In this document: one piece after another, positions 1 to 11,725 of the stretch
Layout: each line of letters begins with the position of its first letter
How positions within the stretch are numbered: position 1 is the first letter of the stretch
NCBI GenBank assembly: GCA_037157565.1
Contig: JAZHRO010000073.1
Location: 18,730,501-18,794,500, forward strand
Source of the DNA: Thalassia testudinum
Lineage: Eukaryota > Streptophyta > Magnoliopsida > Alismatales > Hydrocharitaceae
Direction of reading: 5' to 3'
Length of the DNA stretch: 64,000 nucleotides
Position numbers and translations under genes: made by a program
The notes under the pieces: model-generated
The model's input: the letters and a program-made list of their open reading frames with translations, nothing else
What the model was told of the DNA's origin: nothing
Databases searched by the model: none

Positions 1-1467
1 TCTCAAACTTCGGACAACTCTGTCTAGTATCTGCACTGGTCGCTCGAGGTAGGTCAGGTCGTCACCCACCTCGACACTCTCGTAACTCAGAACGTGACTG
101 GGATCGTTGACGTACTTCCTGAGGTTGGACACATGGAACACATCGTGCACATCAGAAAGTTGGAGAGGAAAGGCAATCCTGTAAGCAATGGGTCCTACCC
201 GCTCTAGGACCTCAAAGGGGCCCACAAACCTCAACGCGAGCTTCCCTTTCACCCCAAAAAGCTGCAGGCCCTTCATGGGCGAAACGCGTAGAAAGACGTG
301 ATCCCCAACCTTGAACTGCACCTCTCTGCACTTCCAATCAGCATAACTCTTCTGTCTGCACCTGACAGTGCGAAGTCATATGTGAATCTGCTCAACTACC
401 TCCTAACTCTACCGGATCAGCCGGGGGCCAACCTCCCACTTGGTCCCCACCTCAACCCAACTCAAGGGCGCAGTACACCTCCGTCCATACAGAGCCTTGT
501 AGGGTGTCATGCCGATGTTCGAGTGATAACTGTTATTATATGCAAACTCTGCTAGGGGCAAGTGCTCCTCCCAAGAAACCCTCCAGTCCAGTACACAGGC
601 ACGCAAAAGGTCTTCAAGTGTCTGTATCGTGCGCTCTGACTGTCCGTCCGTCTGGGGGTGGTACGCCGTGTTGAACCTCAACCGTGTCCCTAAAGCCTGC
701 TGAAACTCAACCCAAAACTGAGACGTGAAACGGGTATCCCGGTCGGATACAATCTCACACGGAACTCCGTGCAGATGTACCACGTCACGAATGTATCTCT
801 CTGCTAACTGCGCTGGTCCCAAGGTGACACGGATCAGCAAGAAACGTGTCGTCTTCGTCAATCTATCTACAATCACCCAGACTACGTTGTGTCTTCGCTG
901 GGTAACGGGCAAACCCACCACCAAGTCCATGGTGATGTTCTCCCACTTCCACTCTGGCACTGGAAGTGGCTGCAATGGTCCTGCAGGCCTCTGATGCTCG
1001 GCCTTCACCTGCTGGCACACAAAACACTGCTGCACAAACTTACCTACATCCCGCTTCATCCCTCTCCACCAAAAGTCATGTCTCAGATCATGATACATCT
1101 TCGTGTTCCCGGGATGTATAGTGAACCTGGAACCGTGTGCCTCAGTCAGGAGCTTTCTCAACAACTACTCGTCTCTAGGAACGCATAAACATCCCCTCAT
1201 CCGCAGTACCTCGTCGATAAAGGAGAAATCTCCTGGGTCCCCTGACAGTACCCTGTCTCGCAACGACTGCAAGTACGAATCTGTCATCTGTCTTGTGATT
1301 ATGCTGTCTATCAGCTCTGGTCTCGTCTGTCGTATCACAGTCACTGCCCCACAGTGTCTCAGTAACTCTAGGGGTCGCTAACTGCCCAACTCCTCCACGA
1401 GTCTCCAACCCTATGCCTGTAAGATGGCTAAGTGGGCTGGCGCCTTCCGACTCAAGGCGTCAACCAC
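1..1467 (-). pseudogene. Element A integrase and start of chromodomain
   Basis: Integrase segment of the A polyprotein. The longest open stretch (1164-409) holds the zinc-binding H-H-C-C module ([13 protein letters not shown], then CFVC) and all three catalytic acids: D in MDLVVGLP, D in VSDRDTRF, E in GQSERTIQTLED. YHPQTDGQSER is the usual gypsy motif. A TAG (406-408) ends this stretch after PRLIR; homology to element B continues past it to the LDRVVRSLR chromodomain start at the left edge. Upstream (1165-1467) the RNase H-integrase linker reads in a shifted frame. Not functional as it stands. Confidence 0.88.
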
Positions 1468-1689
1468 TGATAAACGCCAGTTTATCATCATTCTTATGCA
1501 TTAAAACAAACCTAGCTCTTAGGATTTTTACTCCGCAAACGGGTTTTTGGGCTGCATTTACGCACAAATTAGGTTAGGCATGCATTGCATTTTTATTATC
1601 TTTTTAATGTGTTTTTGTGAGTGTTAGGGATGTACAGATACACAGATCCCTAAAACCCTAGCACTCAAGAAGGCAAATGATGAAGGAGA

Positions 1690-2435
1690 AGCCCAGACTA
1701 GCTGGAACTCAGCTTGATCCAACTCACTACAGCTGGAACCTAGCTTACTTGAACTAGGGTTAGCTCATCCCAGCTCCATTCAGCTAATCTCAGCTGAATG
1801 GCAGCTCAAGAGAGTTCATCTTAGCTCACCCTAGCTCAAGTCAGCTCAGATCCAGCTCAACTTAGCTGAGTCTAGCTCATCTCAGCTCCCACTAGTCCAC
1901 AGGGAGCTCTAGCTAGCTCAGCTAAGTTGACAGGAGTTCACCCCAGCTCAGATCCAGCTACATCCAGCTCCACTCAACTCCAGCCAGCTGAAGAAGAACT
2001 CATCCCAGCTCAGGAAGCCCAAGTCCAGCTCCCGGGGACTCAGCTTAGCTCAACTCAGTTGAGCTAAGCTACTTTAGCTACCTCAACCAGCTTGATTCTC
2101 CCCGGGAGCACCAGACCTAGCTCACCTCAGCTCATTTTGGTAGAATCTAGCTCACTTTAGCTTGGCTTAGCAACTAGTAAAGAACTAGCAAGCTAAGCCA
2201 GCTAGAGTAGCTCCATGCCAGCCTCTTCAGCAGCAGCCAGCTCCAATTTCAGCTCTAGACTTCTCCACCTCAGCTCCTCCCTCCAAACACTAGCTCCAAC
2301 ACCTTCTCCTCTACTCCTCCATTAGATAAGCTAGCTTAGCTTAGCTTAGCTAGCAACCAGCCCCTTGGCCATCCACCACCTTCAAAGTCAACCCTAGCTA
2401 GCTCCACCAACTTAAGCCTACCTAAGCTAGCTACC
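1690..2435 (+). repeat. AGCT-saturated tract in solo-LTR U3
   Basis: About 50 copies of the palindrome AGCT (hand count) lie in roughly 750 bp, mostly as CAGCTC, TAGCTC, CAGCTT and TAGCTA. Only about 3 would be expected by chance. Spacing is irregular, commonly 8-20 bp, so this is motif enrichment rather than a simple tandem satellite. It occupies the distal U3, upstream of the TTGGCGCCAA boxes. Confidence 0.9.
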
Positions 2436-2444
2436 CTACTCGAG

Positions 2445-2691
2445 TTGGCGCCACCTCCTAGCCATCCCTTCACCTCCTAGCCATCCCTTCACCTTATTAT
2501 CACCACCAAAAGACACCTTAAGTTGGCGCCAAGAACTACCCCTAACCACCTCTATATTGGCGCCAACTTTCAGCCCTTAATCCACCCTACACCTACCCAC
2601 ATAAGCCATCCTAGCCATCCACCTACCCCTCCTTCTAGAATCCCTCTTGGCGCCAACTTAGACCACCTTCTAGAACCCTTTTTGGCGCCAA
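2445..2691 (+). promoter_or_regulatory. Five TTGGCGCCA(A) palindromes upstream of LTR TATA box
   Basis: Perfect 10-bp palindromes TTGGCGCCAA start at 2523, 2557, 2647 and 2682; a fifth at 2445 lacks the last base. All fall 130-380 bp upstream of the TATA box at 2825. The core GGCGCC with flanking TT/AA resembles E2F-type sites (TTTSGCGC). Function as an enhancer is inferred from position and repetition only. A 20-bp direct duplication sits at 2452-2491 between the first two boxes. Confidence 0.6.
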
Positions 2692-2824
2692 CATCAAGGG
2701 GTGTCAACCCCCATAACTACCCCCTTGGTGTCTCTTAACACCCTTGGCCATTGGATCCTTAACCACCTCCATCATTCCATCTTGGTCCTCCATTTCAAGG
2801 GACACCTTAGCCCCCTTCCTATTC

Positions 2825-2832
2825 TATAAAAA
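2825..2832 (+). promoter_or_regulatory. TATA box of solo LTR
   Basis: TATAAAAA inside CTATAAAAACCC, about 1360 bp from the LTR start. It sets the LTR direction as plus and the U3/R boundary near 2855. Confidence 0.6.
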
Positions 2833-3725
2833 CCCACCACCTACCACCATTAGGGGGCATCCTCCATTAGTGTAATTTTCTACCTAAACCACCTATACCT
2901 ACGGCCAAGAAGAAGGAGTAGAGAAGGAGATTAAAGGGGCACATCACCAGCCCTTTTGGTGCCTTCTTCTCCCCACTCTCTTCAACTTGAGCCATGCCAA
3001 GGAAGAGGACTCTTCCACTTCAAGGAGGACGGACAGGCAAGGGAGAAGGACCCAGGGTGGATGTCCACCCTTGGAGAGAAGCTTAGGGCATGCCCCCTTA
3101 GGGCTTGCCTTGGAGGATATTACCTTGGCAGAGCACTGCAAGGAAGGAGTTGAAGGATTTTTTTCAAGCTTGGGAGCCACCAACCTTGGAGTAAGAAGCC
3201 CTCTTCTTCACCATCTATCTAGAGGATTTGTGTTTGCTTTTCTTTATTTTAATTTTTCTAGTAGTAGAAGCATTCCTCTACTAGACCTTTTTGTAAAACA
3301 CTTTTCATCAATCTAAGTTGCCTTCTTTGCAATTTTCTATTTTGCATTTCTACTTGCTTTGTTTAGCATTTTCCACTCCCTCTCCCTAATTATTCTAGGT
3401 CTCCACTTACTTAGAGTAAGCTTAGGGAGAGGATTACTTGCCACTTAGAAAGTAGTAGTTAAATTGAAGTGTAAATTACCTTCCCGCCACCATTTCGCAT
3501 GTTGTCTTAATTGAAAAATGAAAAAAAATGATATATTGAAAAATACCAAAAAGAAAGTTGAGATCTATTTGTAAGTAAGATGATTAATTTTACAACCATT
3601 TAGCCTCCTTGGACGACCCTAGATACTTCCCCTATCTAGGATATAAATTTAAAAGTGAAAGCGGATTCACATGTTACAACGACATTAAAAACCCACTTTT
3701 ACAAATCACGCGTATTTCGCTATCA

Positions 3726-4377
3726 GCCACCATGTTGGCCTTCCCCGGATGGTAGGAGATGCTGCAGTCATAGTCCTTCAGGAGCTCTAACCAACGTCTC
3801 TGTCTCATGTTAAGCTCATTCTAATCAAACAAATACCTGAGGCTCTTATGATCTGTAAATATCTCAAAAGTCTCACCGTACAGGTAGTGTCTCCATGTCT
3901 TCAGCGTGAAAACAACAGCTGCTAACTCTAAGTCGTGGGTAGGACAGCTATGCTCATGGGGTTTCAGTTGTCGTGAAGCGTAAGCGACAACGTGACCCGC
4001 TGCATGAGCACACCCCCTAACCCCTGCAATGAAGCGTTCGTGTACACAACGAAACCGCCACTGCAGCCGAAGTCAACCTCTCCTTCAACTCCTGAAAACA
4101 CGTCTCACAAGCGTCTGTCCAAGAAAATGGCACGTCCTTCCAAGTTAACTGTGTCATAGGACGTGCAATCTGCGAGAAACCCCTGATAAATCGCCGGTAG
4201 TAACCTACCAGTCCCAAGAAACTGCGGATCTCTGTCACTGTACGTGGTCTCTCCCACCTGAGCACTGCCGATACCTTGGTTGGATCTACAACCAAGCCAT
4301 CCCCTGAAATCACATGACCTAAGAAGGTCACCTGCCTCAACCAGAACTCGCACTTGCTGTATTTGGCATACAGCCTA
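3726..4377 (-). pseudogene. Element A end of RT and RNase H (first half)
   Basis: Continues the RT from 4380 after a TGA stop (CGA in element B at the same codon). It reads [15 protein letters not shown], the RT connection domain with [12 protein letters not shown], then enters RNase H. A frameshift near 4040 displaces the RNase H core; homologous codons continue in other frames to the solo-LTR junction at 3725. Compare B at 48549-49230. Confidence 0.85.
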
Positions 4378-4379
4378 CG

Positions 4380-5594
4380 TCATCTCAATGTGTCCAAAAC
4401 CATCCGCAAGTGCTGTCCGTGCTGCGCCTGATCCCGCGAGTAGATGAGCACATCGTCGATAAATGCTACCACAAACTGATCCAGATACGGTCTGAACACC
4501 CAATTCATCAAATCCATGAAAGCAGCGGGGGCGTTAGTCAGCCCAAACGACATGACCAAAAACTCGTAGTGTCCGTACTGGGTGTAGAAAGCTGTCTTGG
4601 AGACGTCGGACTCCTTGATCCTCAACTGGTGGTAGCCAGACCTCAAGTCTATTTTGGAGAAAACCGTGGCATCTTGCAACTGGTCAAACAAATCATCAAT
4701 CCTCGGCAGCGGATACCTGTTCTTAATAGTGACCCTATTCAGCTGTCTGTAATCCACACAAAGGCATAGGGTACCATCCTTCTTCTTCACAAATAACACT
4801 GGGACTCCCCACAGCGACGCACTAGGCCTCATAAAGCCCTTCTCCAACAGGTCTTGCAAATGGGACTTGAGCTCTCGCAACTCAAGTGGTGCCATCCTGT
4901 AAGGTGCTGTAGTAATGGGGCTGGTCCCCGGTACCAGTGAGATCTCGAAATCGATCTCACGCTCAAGAGGTAGTCCTGGCAGCTCCTCTGGAAACACGTC
5001 GGGGTACTCTCTGACCACTAGGATGCTCTGAAAGTCTGCCACAGGGCTATGCTCTACCACTACACAAGACAGAAAGCCCTTACACCCCTGGCCCAAAAGT
5101 CTCGCCGCCCGAAGTGCAGAAATGCACCTGAAGCCTCCATCCACCGGTTGTCCGTGAAACTCAAAAGAAGGTATCTCCGGTATGGAGAAGACAATCTTCC
5201 TCTCAAAATAGTCTACCAAAGCGTGGTAAGAGGGCAGCCAATCCATCCCCAGAATCACGCCAAAGTCCTCAATCGGTATCACAATCAAATCAGTGGGGAG
5301 GCTGTGTCCCTCAACACTGACCTCACAGCCTGTGTAAACCTCCTTAGCTACAAACAGCTGACCACCTAAATGTCTGATCACAAAAGGATCCTCTAACAAC
5401 ACACAGTCTTGTCCCAAACTGACAGCAAAACTAGCAGCAACAAACGAGTGCGTGGTGCCGGAATCAAAAAATGTGTAAACTAGTCTGCCGGAAACTGTAA
5501 CCATACTTGCCACCACTGAACCTGAAGCTCTGGCATCTTTATGTGTCAGGGCATTGATACGCCCCTCAGCTCTCGGTGCAGAAGAAGCAGCCAC
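4380..5594 (-). pseudogene. Element A protease-reverse transcriptase
   Basis: A 404-residue open stretch. The aspartic protease is at the N-terminal side (active-site [11 protein letters not shown], about residues 42-52), followed by the linker [13 protein letters not shown] follows: [38 protein letters not shown], and the catalytic box FIDDVLIYS. The frame ends at a premature TGA after DTLR. Element B keeps CGA there, so this is a point mutation. This is the best-preserved part of A's polyprotein. Confidence 0.92.
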
Positions 5595-6858
5595 ACTTTG
5601 CGTCGGATGGGTAACCGCTGGCCTGTACCCTTCCCGTGACTACTGACCTCCCCCACGTGCCTGGGAACCACGGCCTCCTGCTCGTCCTCCAGCGCTTGGT
5701 GCGGGAAGCATCTGCTAACCTTCAGCCCTAAACGGGCAGTCCCTCCTGATGTGGCCCGGTTGGCCACACTGGTAGCAGAGGGGAACTCGACTCCCGCCCT
5801 CGGTAGGTCCCTGCCGACGGCTCGGTGGGGGTTCAGTGATGGCAGCTGGCCCCTGTCGGGGGCCCCAAAAGGCCATTGACGGCCCCGCAAAGCGTGACGG
5901 CTCTCCTACGGGCGTCGCATGCCTCCCCTCTCGCTGGCCCTGTGAGTAGTCTAACTGGTAGGGCCTCTTCCGTCTGCTGTCAGTGTCACGTGTAGCCGGG
6001 TTGGTCTTCTTATAGGTCATAGCTGCCTCCACCACTCTCAAGAACGTGGGCAGCTTCAGGGGTTTGACATACCCCCAAATGGCAAGCCGGAGCCCCTCAG
6101 TGAACCTCCATAGGCACTCCTCCTCAGTAGCCACAGCTGTCGCAGCGAAACGAGATAGCTCCAGAAAACGCGTACGATACACGCTCACAGTCATCATCCC
6201 CTAGCGGAGAGTGTGGAACTCCCGCCTCCTTTGATCCTGCCATGTTTGCGGGAAGTACTGCTCCCAGAAGAGGATCACAAACTGGTCCCACGTCAGCTCT
6301 GCCCCCTCCTGACCTCTGACTGCCCTCCACCACCTGTGTGCCGCGCTCTCCAACTGGTACGTGGTAAAGGCCACGCGGCACTCCGCACAGAGCGAAGGGT
6401 GTCAAACACCTTCTTGATCTGCCCTAACCAGTCCTCCGCCTCAGTCGGGTCCTCATCCCCCTTGAAAGAGGAGGGTTTCAACTTCCAGAACTGTCCGAAA
6501 AGCTCGTAATGTCGCTGAAGTGGGGAAACAGGCACGCCTCCAGTAAGGGAGGGCTCGTGCTTGGAAGTGTCAGAGTGTGGTGGGGGCAGTGGAGGACCAC
6601 CCCCTCCACCACGTCCAGTGCTGTGTCAGTTTCGTGGTCCCATAGAGGACTCCCCCTGCACGTCCCCAGGGAGAGGCACCCGTGGAGGCAGGTGGGCTCC
6701 TCTCGTACTATCTCGCGTATCAGCTGGGCGAGGTCCTGGACCTGAACGCCCGGACGAAGTGGCTGGTCCACTGAAACGTCGGGCTCAACACGTCCACCCC
6801 TCCGACCTCGTTTACGGCCGCGTCCGCGGCTTGCCTCAATGACTTCACGTCGAGGCAT
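5595..6858 (-). pseudogene. Element A gag
   Basis: Start ATG at 6858 opens MPRREVIEASRGRGRKRGRRGG; the equivalent ATG in B also follows its PBS by about 170 bp. The Arg/Gly-rich N-terminus leads to a capsid-like part (FGQFWKLKPSSFKGDEDPTEAEDWL and LSRFAATAVATEEECLWRFTEGLR). A CCHC zinc knuckle (CYQCGQPGHIRRDC) is close to the C-terminus near 5770. At least two frameshifts, near 6500-6290 and near 6200, split it into three frames. Non-functional. Confidence 0.88.
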
Positions 6859-7028
6859 CTCCTGCAAGGAGACGCAAACAACAGAATAGGAAGACGTCAA
6901 TTTCAACGGACATTCAGCAAAAGAACCTCAGAACATATGTCAAAAGGTACGTTGTGGTGGTTACTCTAGTTACAAGCACGTGAATTGGTCATTTTCAAGC
7001 TAGTTGGTTCACTTCTCGGAACGATCTT

Positions 7029-7040
7029 GCTCTGATACCA
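7029..7040 (-). other. Element A primer binding site (initiator tRNA-Met)
   Basis: Minus strand reads TGGTATCAGAGC, complementary to the 3' end of plant initiator tRNA-Met. It lies 3 bp inside the 5' LTR end. Confidence 0.92.
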
Positions 7041-7043
7041 TCT

Positions 7044-9810
7044 TATTACGACCCGGTTCTTGAATCCCTACAGGACACAAGATCGGACCGACTCAACTGA
7101 TCCCAAGACCCAGTCGTCCAACAAGAACCAAAAAGTAGGAAAGTAAACTACATTCACTATGCTAAACAACTAACAGTAAAAACTACTACAGTATATATCA
7201 CCACCACCATAGTAGAAAGTAACAAGGTACAAGACTATAAAGTACAAAACGTAAAAATACAGAACATAAGGGTACAAGAGTCTACTCACTACTACAAACG
7301 AGTACAACAAAAGAGCTACAACTACTGGGCTCTATTGAGCCCAGCACCCTCTACAGCCGTAGGCTCTTGCTGCTCAACACCTGGACCTGAAAAGGGTTAC
7401 AAGTACACGAAGTCAACGAATGCTGAGTAGAGTGGCAACCAACTAACTAAAGCAGTAAAAGTTGACAGGTAACTGTTGTTTTTCAATTTCTTTCTTTAAC
7501 TAATTTTTCTTTTTCACTACTTAGTTTATTTATCAGGTCTCTTTCTTGATCTCGAATGTTCCTCGTGGGAACGATCTTGATTGCAATCATTTCCGAGGAG
7601 TAGAAGGCATACATGGTGCTCTCCTGACCGGGAGAGTCCCCCGTGGTGATCCTACACCCAGTCAACCCTAAGGTCACGGACAGACGTAATAGTGACTACG
7701 GCACGCGTGATAAGCACACAGATAGCTACCCCGCACTAGCACAAGATCAGTCGTTTCCGTTAGCGGGTGCGCCCAAAGTACAGCACGGAACCAGTATAGG
7801 GCCTAGCCCTCTCAGTAACAGGGGTCTAGCCCCTAAGAAACAAACAGGGGTCCCGCCCCTCCACAATCCGCGCATCCTCGCCTAACTACCGTGGTTTGCC
7901 CAGTGGGCCTAACAAGTCAGTGTAGGGTGGCTTGTTAAACCCCAGGCCCCATAGGGTAGCTAGCTCTCTCCCTACACTAGTAGCTCTTCCCGGTACTGTG
8001 TACGCGAGCGCTAAGAAGTCGGTACAGAGTTGCCAATCCTAACCCTGGGTCCCAACCCAAGGGCGACTAGCTCTGCTCTGCACTAAATAGGGGGACAGTC
8101 GCTCTCCTTGGTACTCCGTGCTCAAGGGCCAACTCACTTCCCCACTCACATTTTTAGATACATTCCATTTATTTCCAGGAGCTCTACTCCTAATTCCCTG
8201 TAAAGTTCATGCTCATATTCCTCATGCCATGCCATACCAAGTTTCGTCATTTTTATTTCCATTCTCAGGTTATACATATGCAGCTTTTATTGCTATCATT
8301 CACATTTCCATACACAGGTTATACACAAGTAGCTCGTATTTCCATCATTTACATTCTCATTCCCAATTTATATATATGCAGCTCTTATTATGTCATTTAA
8401 CGTATACAATAGGAAATTTATATGCAACAGTTAGCTAGCACAAGTACTTCATATTTTACAGGCAGTTGTTATTCACTTACAGGCAATTGTTATCATTCTA
8501 TCTACTCATTCAAGACTGCAATTCAATCATCCAATACAGACATTTCAAGTGTTTCTCGTCCTAAGATTCATGCCATATCCTAGGTTCTAATCATTCATTC
8601 CACACATGCATTTAGGTTATAATTAAATTAGGGAAAGCAACTCTACCAGTAAACCCAGAAATATTGAGGGCTTGAACGGCAGGCTCACGTGCCTCAGCAA
8701 GCCCGAACCCGCAACGGAATGAAGTCCTATAATAAGGAACAATCACAAGGGAACTATCAGAATAGTATGGAAAGCCTTCTAACAAGTAGAGGAGCTCACA
8801 AGGAACACATTGGTATCTTATTTGCGTAAAACGGAACTCAAACGGACCCTAAACATGTCAAAAATAGGGTTTCTGTCTCAAATCAAACGTCTGGAACAAC
8901 TTTCAGATGTCTTAAAAGTGTCTAGTATCATACCTAAGTCTCTGCGTCAATCCTCAGACGTCCAAGAACCCTTCTGGACCGTTTGGACCCAGCTCCAGAC
9001 ATCTGACCACCTCTCCGGACATCTGGAAGTATTTTTCGTCGTCTGGTACGTCACCCAGATGTCTGAAATGCATGGTAGGACGTGTCCCATGCCTTCCTGA
9101 AGCGAATCCTGCACGTAGACACTGAATCCTCTCAAAAAGGGCATGCAAAGTGGTAGCAGCAAAGCGACCTGCATGGCCGTATCCGCAAAGGGGATGTACC
9201 TTTGCAAAACTCTCACCTCCAGACGTTCGCACCGTCATCTGGAGGTTACTCCAGTTGTCTGATTCTGGGAAAAACCCAGAACCAGAACCTGCTTCCGCTA
9301 CTCTCGCGCCGCGCGTAGTCGAGCCGTGCCCCCCTCGCCTGCAACTCCAACTGCAGCAGTGTCAGGGAGGACCTCCCCGACGCACTCCTCCGCCTCGCGC
9401 ACGCGCCGCTCTGGCCGTGCGCTCACCGGTGAGCTCCCAGACAAGCTCGCAAACTCACTCTCCTCCTCTCCTCACACCGCTCCTCCTCGACACCACCCGT
9501 GCGCTCTCTCGCTCGCGCTGTCTCTCTCATTGGAGTGGAGAAGAAGAGGGGAAGGGGCTGGTGTGAGGAGAACGTGAGAGGGAAGGGGGGTTTTATAAGA
9601 TCGATGAGTTAGGGTTTCGCTGGAAGCAGGGAGAGAGAGAAGGGGAGGAAAAACGAGAGTACTGTCTGCGCGCAGCCCGCGTGCAGACGCGAGCTCATAC
9701 TCAAAATTTTCGATTTCCAGATATCTAGGAAGGTGTCTAGACATCTGACCAGACGTCTAACCCACAGTCCAGACATCTTAAAAGGCTCAAACAGCACGGG
9801 TCTTAATACA
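7044..9810 (-). repeat. Element A 5' LTR
   Basis: In its own direction it starts TGTATTAAGACCC (9810) and ends GGTCGTAATA (7044), matching the TGTAATGACCC...GGGTCGTAACA ends of B. A TATA box lies at 9597-9591 (minus). A four-box AGACGTCTG-type array is at 9719-9780 (starts 9719, 9739, 9751, 9771; spacing 20-12-20), just upstream of the TATA box. More boxes lie in the transcribed part at 8866-9090 and 9218-9270. Confidence 0.9.
9591..9597 (-). promoter_or_regulatory. TATA box of element A LTR
   Basis: TATAAAA on the minus strand in the context CTTATAAAACC, the same context as the B LTR TATA boxes at 18898 and 51113. Confidence 0.7.
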
Positions 9811-11246
9811 TCATCTTCTTCTAATACCTATAGTCTATATCATCAAAGTATGGAGGATGTCTCGAAGATTGCCTCTCAATGCACTTGGCTTGCAAAGCCA
9901 TTTGTAAGAAGATTCTTTACTTTTACTCGCTACCAAACTCTGATACCACCTGTAGGATCCAAAATGTGCAAGCACACGCACTAGAAGATAGATTTAAGTA
10001 GTGAGGAATAAAATAAAATTGCACAATGAAATGTAGCAGGTAAACCACAAAAGACTACATAAGATGTATAGTGGTTTCCTACCTCAAGTACTCCACTACC
10101 TAAGCCTCTGAGTTTAGGATTTTTTAACCATGATTCCCTCACTTCGAGGGAATTAAATTCACTAATACAAGGTAATTAATGGGTTACCTCTACCCAATTA
10201 CAGAATACAAGATCATTAGAAGATAGCACTAGTGTAAGATAAAATTAAAATGATCTTACAACAATAACCTAGACCTCCCAACAACAATTAAATGGATGTT
10301 ACCTGATTAAGAGCCTAAGGATATAGGTATGTTGCAATCTGAAAGTGATTCTAAGCACGTTTGCAAACTTGTCTCAACAGCGAATAAATAGCAGACATAG
10401 CATAGAGACAAGCTTCTTCTTGTAGAGAAAAATAGTGTAAAGATTCTCTTTCGAGAACAAGTGATGTTTCTTGTTCTTCTTATGCATAAAATAAGGTTCC
10501 AAATGTCTATTTATAGAGTTAGTAACAAGGGATTTCGGATACTAGCCCTTTAGGTTTAAACCCTAGCATTAATAATCTTAAATCCACTTATTTAGGTGTT
10601 CAAATCTTACTCAACGAATAGCTATCGGTACTAAAGGATCGGTATCGATACTTGTGACCCATAATATTAAACGCGAGTGTTGGTACTCGTTACTACCAAG
10701 TTTAAGGATTTAGGCCAAATGACTAATTAACCTAAATCGATAAGCCATGTGCACTAATATTGAGCTTTACTGTCAATACTTGTTGAGTATAGACTTAGTT
10801 CTTTGTCAAGAATTAAAAATGCTCAAACTTGAAACTCACCTGTACCAATACTAACTTGTAATACGAGTACTTGTGAATTATTTAACAAGTACCTTAGTTA
10901 AATATTGATCTTATTTAATCCTCTTTTGAAAACAACTTGATCTTTAAAAAATGATCCAATATTAAAACTTTCTTGCTTATCTCTAGATTATTTTTAGGCC
11001 AACTAGTTTAATGTTATTGGTTAGGAGGCTCACACTCCTCTAATAAACTAAAAAAATATGCAATTAATCATGATTTTCATGTGAAAATCACTTTCATTTT
11101 TGTTATCATCATTTACCTTTTCCTTTCTTCTTTGCATCCTCCGTCATCCTTTCACCTAGCTCAAAATCTACTCACTTACAACTATTAAATAAGGAATTAT
11201 TTTGTTAATATCAAAATTTAAGATAATGTCAAACATGATTCCAACA
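9811..11246 (-). mobile_element. 5' end of a copia-like element truncated by element A
   Basis: On the minus strand an LTR starts TGTTGGAATC (11246) and ends GGATCCTACA (9951), 1296 bp. Three bases later comes the tRNA-Met-type PBS TGGTATCAGAGT (9948-9937). About 126 bp of leader (9936-9811) remain before the element A LTR begins, so A was inserted into this leader. TGTTGG ends and this PBS are typical of Ty1/copia. No coding sequence remains in the window, so the superfamily rests on these signals only. Confidence 0.75.
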
Positions 11247-11581
11247 AAAGGGACAAGGTATCCGTATCACTTGGCTTTTTATTTATTTCATGCCTTATGC
11301 TGCCTTGTGGGTCCACAAATGTGAGGTGATAATGAAAGGAAAGAAGCTAAACCCATTGTTAGTGTGTCAAGCAACTTGAAAGATGGCATGTTTCTACCAA
11401 AAAGGGAGTGATCATGTTACGAGGCAGTAGCGTAGCAGTGCTTGAAGTTCTTCCTCACGAGCAGCTACTGTTGAAGAACAGCAAAGCATACATGCGTGGC
11501 TGGTGATTCTCGTTGCTACTGTAGTGGGGCCAGATTTTGCTATGGCTATTGCAATGCTGATGTATAGAAGAGGCGTGATTC

Positions 11582-11725
11582 TAGAGGCACAAGCTTATAG
11601 ATGCAATACCAAGGAAGCTGGAGGAAGCCCTAGCAAGGGCCATACATCAAGGCTTGCTCTTGACCTTCGAGAAAGTTTATTCAAAGGTGATACTGATCAA
11701 TGACTCCATCAAATCCAATACATTA
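11582..11725 (+). pseudogene. Possible RNase H-fold remnant
   Basis: One frame reads LEEALARAIHQGLL followed by VYSKVILINDSI. This recalls the helix-strand segment (ALARGx..V.SDSKxLI) of plant RVT_3-type RNase H domains found in LINE-derived genes. Catalytic residues are absent and stops flank the segment. Weak evidence; it could be chance. Confidence 0.22.

Larger units (their letters stand above)
1468..3725 (+). mobile_element. Solo LTR (2.26 kb) inserted in element A RNase H
   Basis: The insert begins TGATAAAC and ends GCTATCA, so its termini are the inverted pair TGATA/TATCA. It is flanked by ACCAC (1463-1467) and GCCAC (3726-3730), a 5-bp TSD with one substitution. Removing it rejoins the RNase H codons [10 protein letters not shown] exactly as in element B near 49215. 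No PBS, coding region or second LTR is present, so it is a solo LTR left by unequal recombination. Transcriptional direction is plus: a TATA box at 2825 follows a long unusual U3 (about 1360 bp). The family is not identified; the termini would fit a Ty3/gypsy LTR. Confidence 0.85.
1..9810 (-). mobile_element. Element A: Tekay/Del-type Ty3/gypsy chromovirus, left end outside window
   Basis: Minus-strand LTR retrotransposon. In its own direction it reads 5' LTR (9810-7044), initiator-tRNA-Met PBS, gag, protease, reverse transcriptase (RT), RNase H, integrase and the first residues of a chromodomain at position 1. The order PR-RT-RH-IN is that of Ty3/gypsy. The linker LDRVVRSLR at the left edge is the start of the chromodomain seen complete in element B, hence the Tekay/Del assignment. 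The 3' LTR lies beyond the window. The element is decayed (stops, frameshifts) and interrupted by a solo LTR at 1468-3725. It shares LTR ends, PBS and protein sequence with element B but lies in the opposite orientation. Its 5' LTR is inserted in a copia-type leader. Confidence 0.92.

Noticed and set aside
7029..7040. tRNA gene fragments (tRNA-Met here; tRNA-Asp-like at 22855, 46838, 55525)
   Set aside because: Only 12-18 nt match, each exactly at an LTR boundary: these are primer binding sites.
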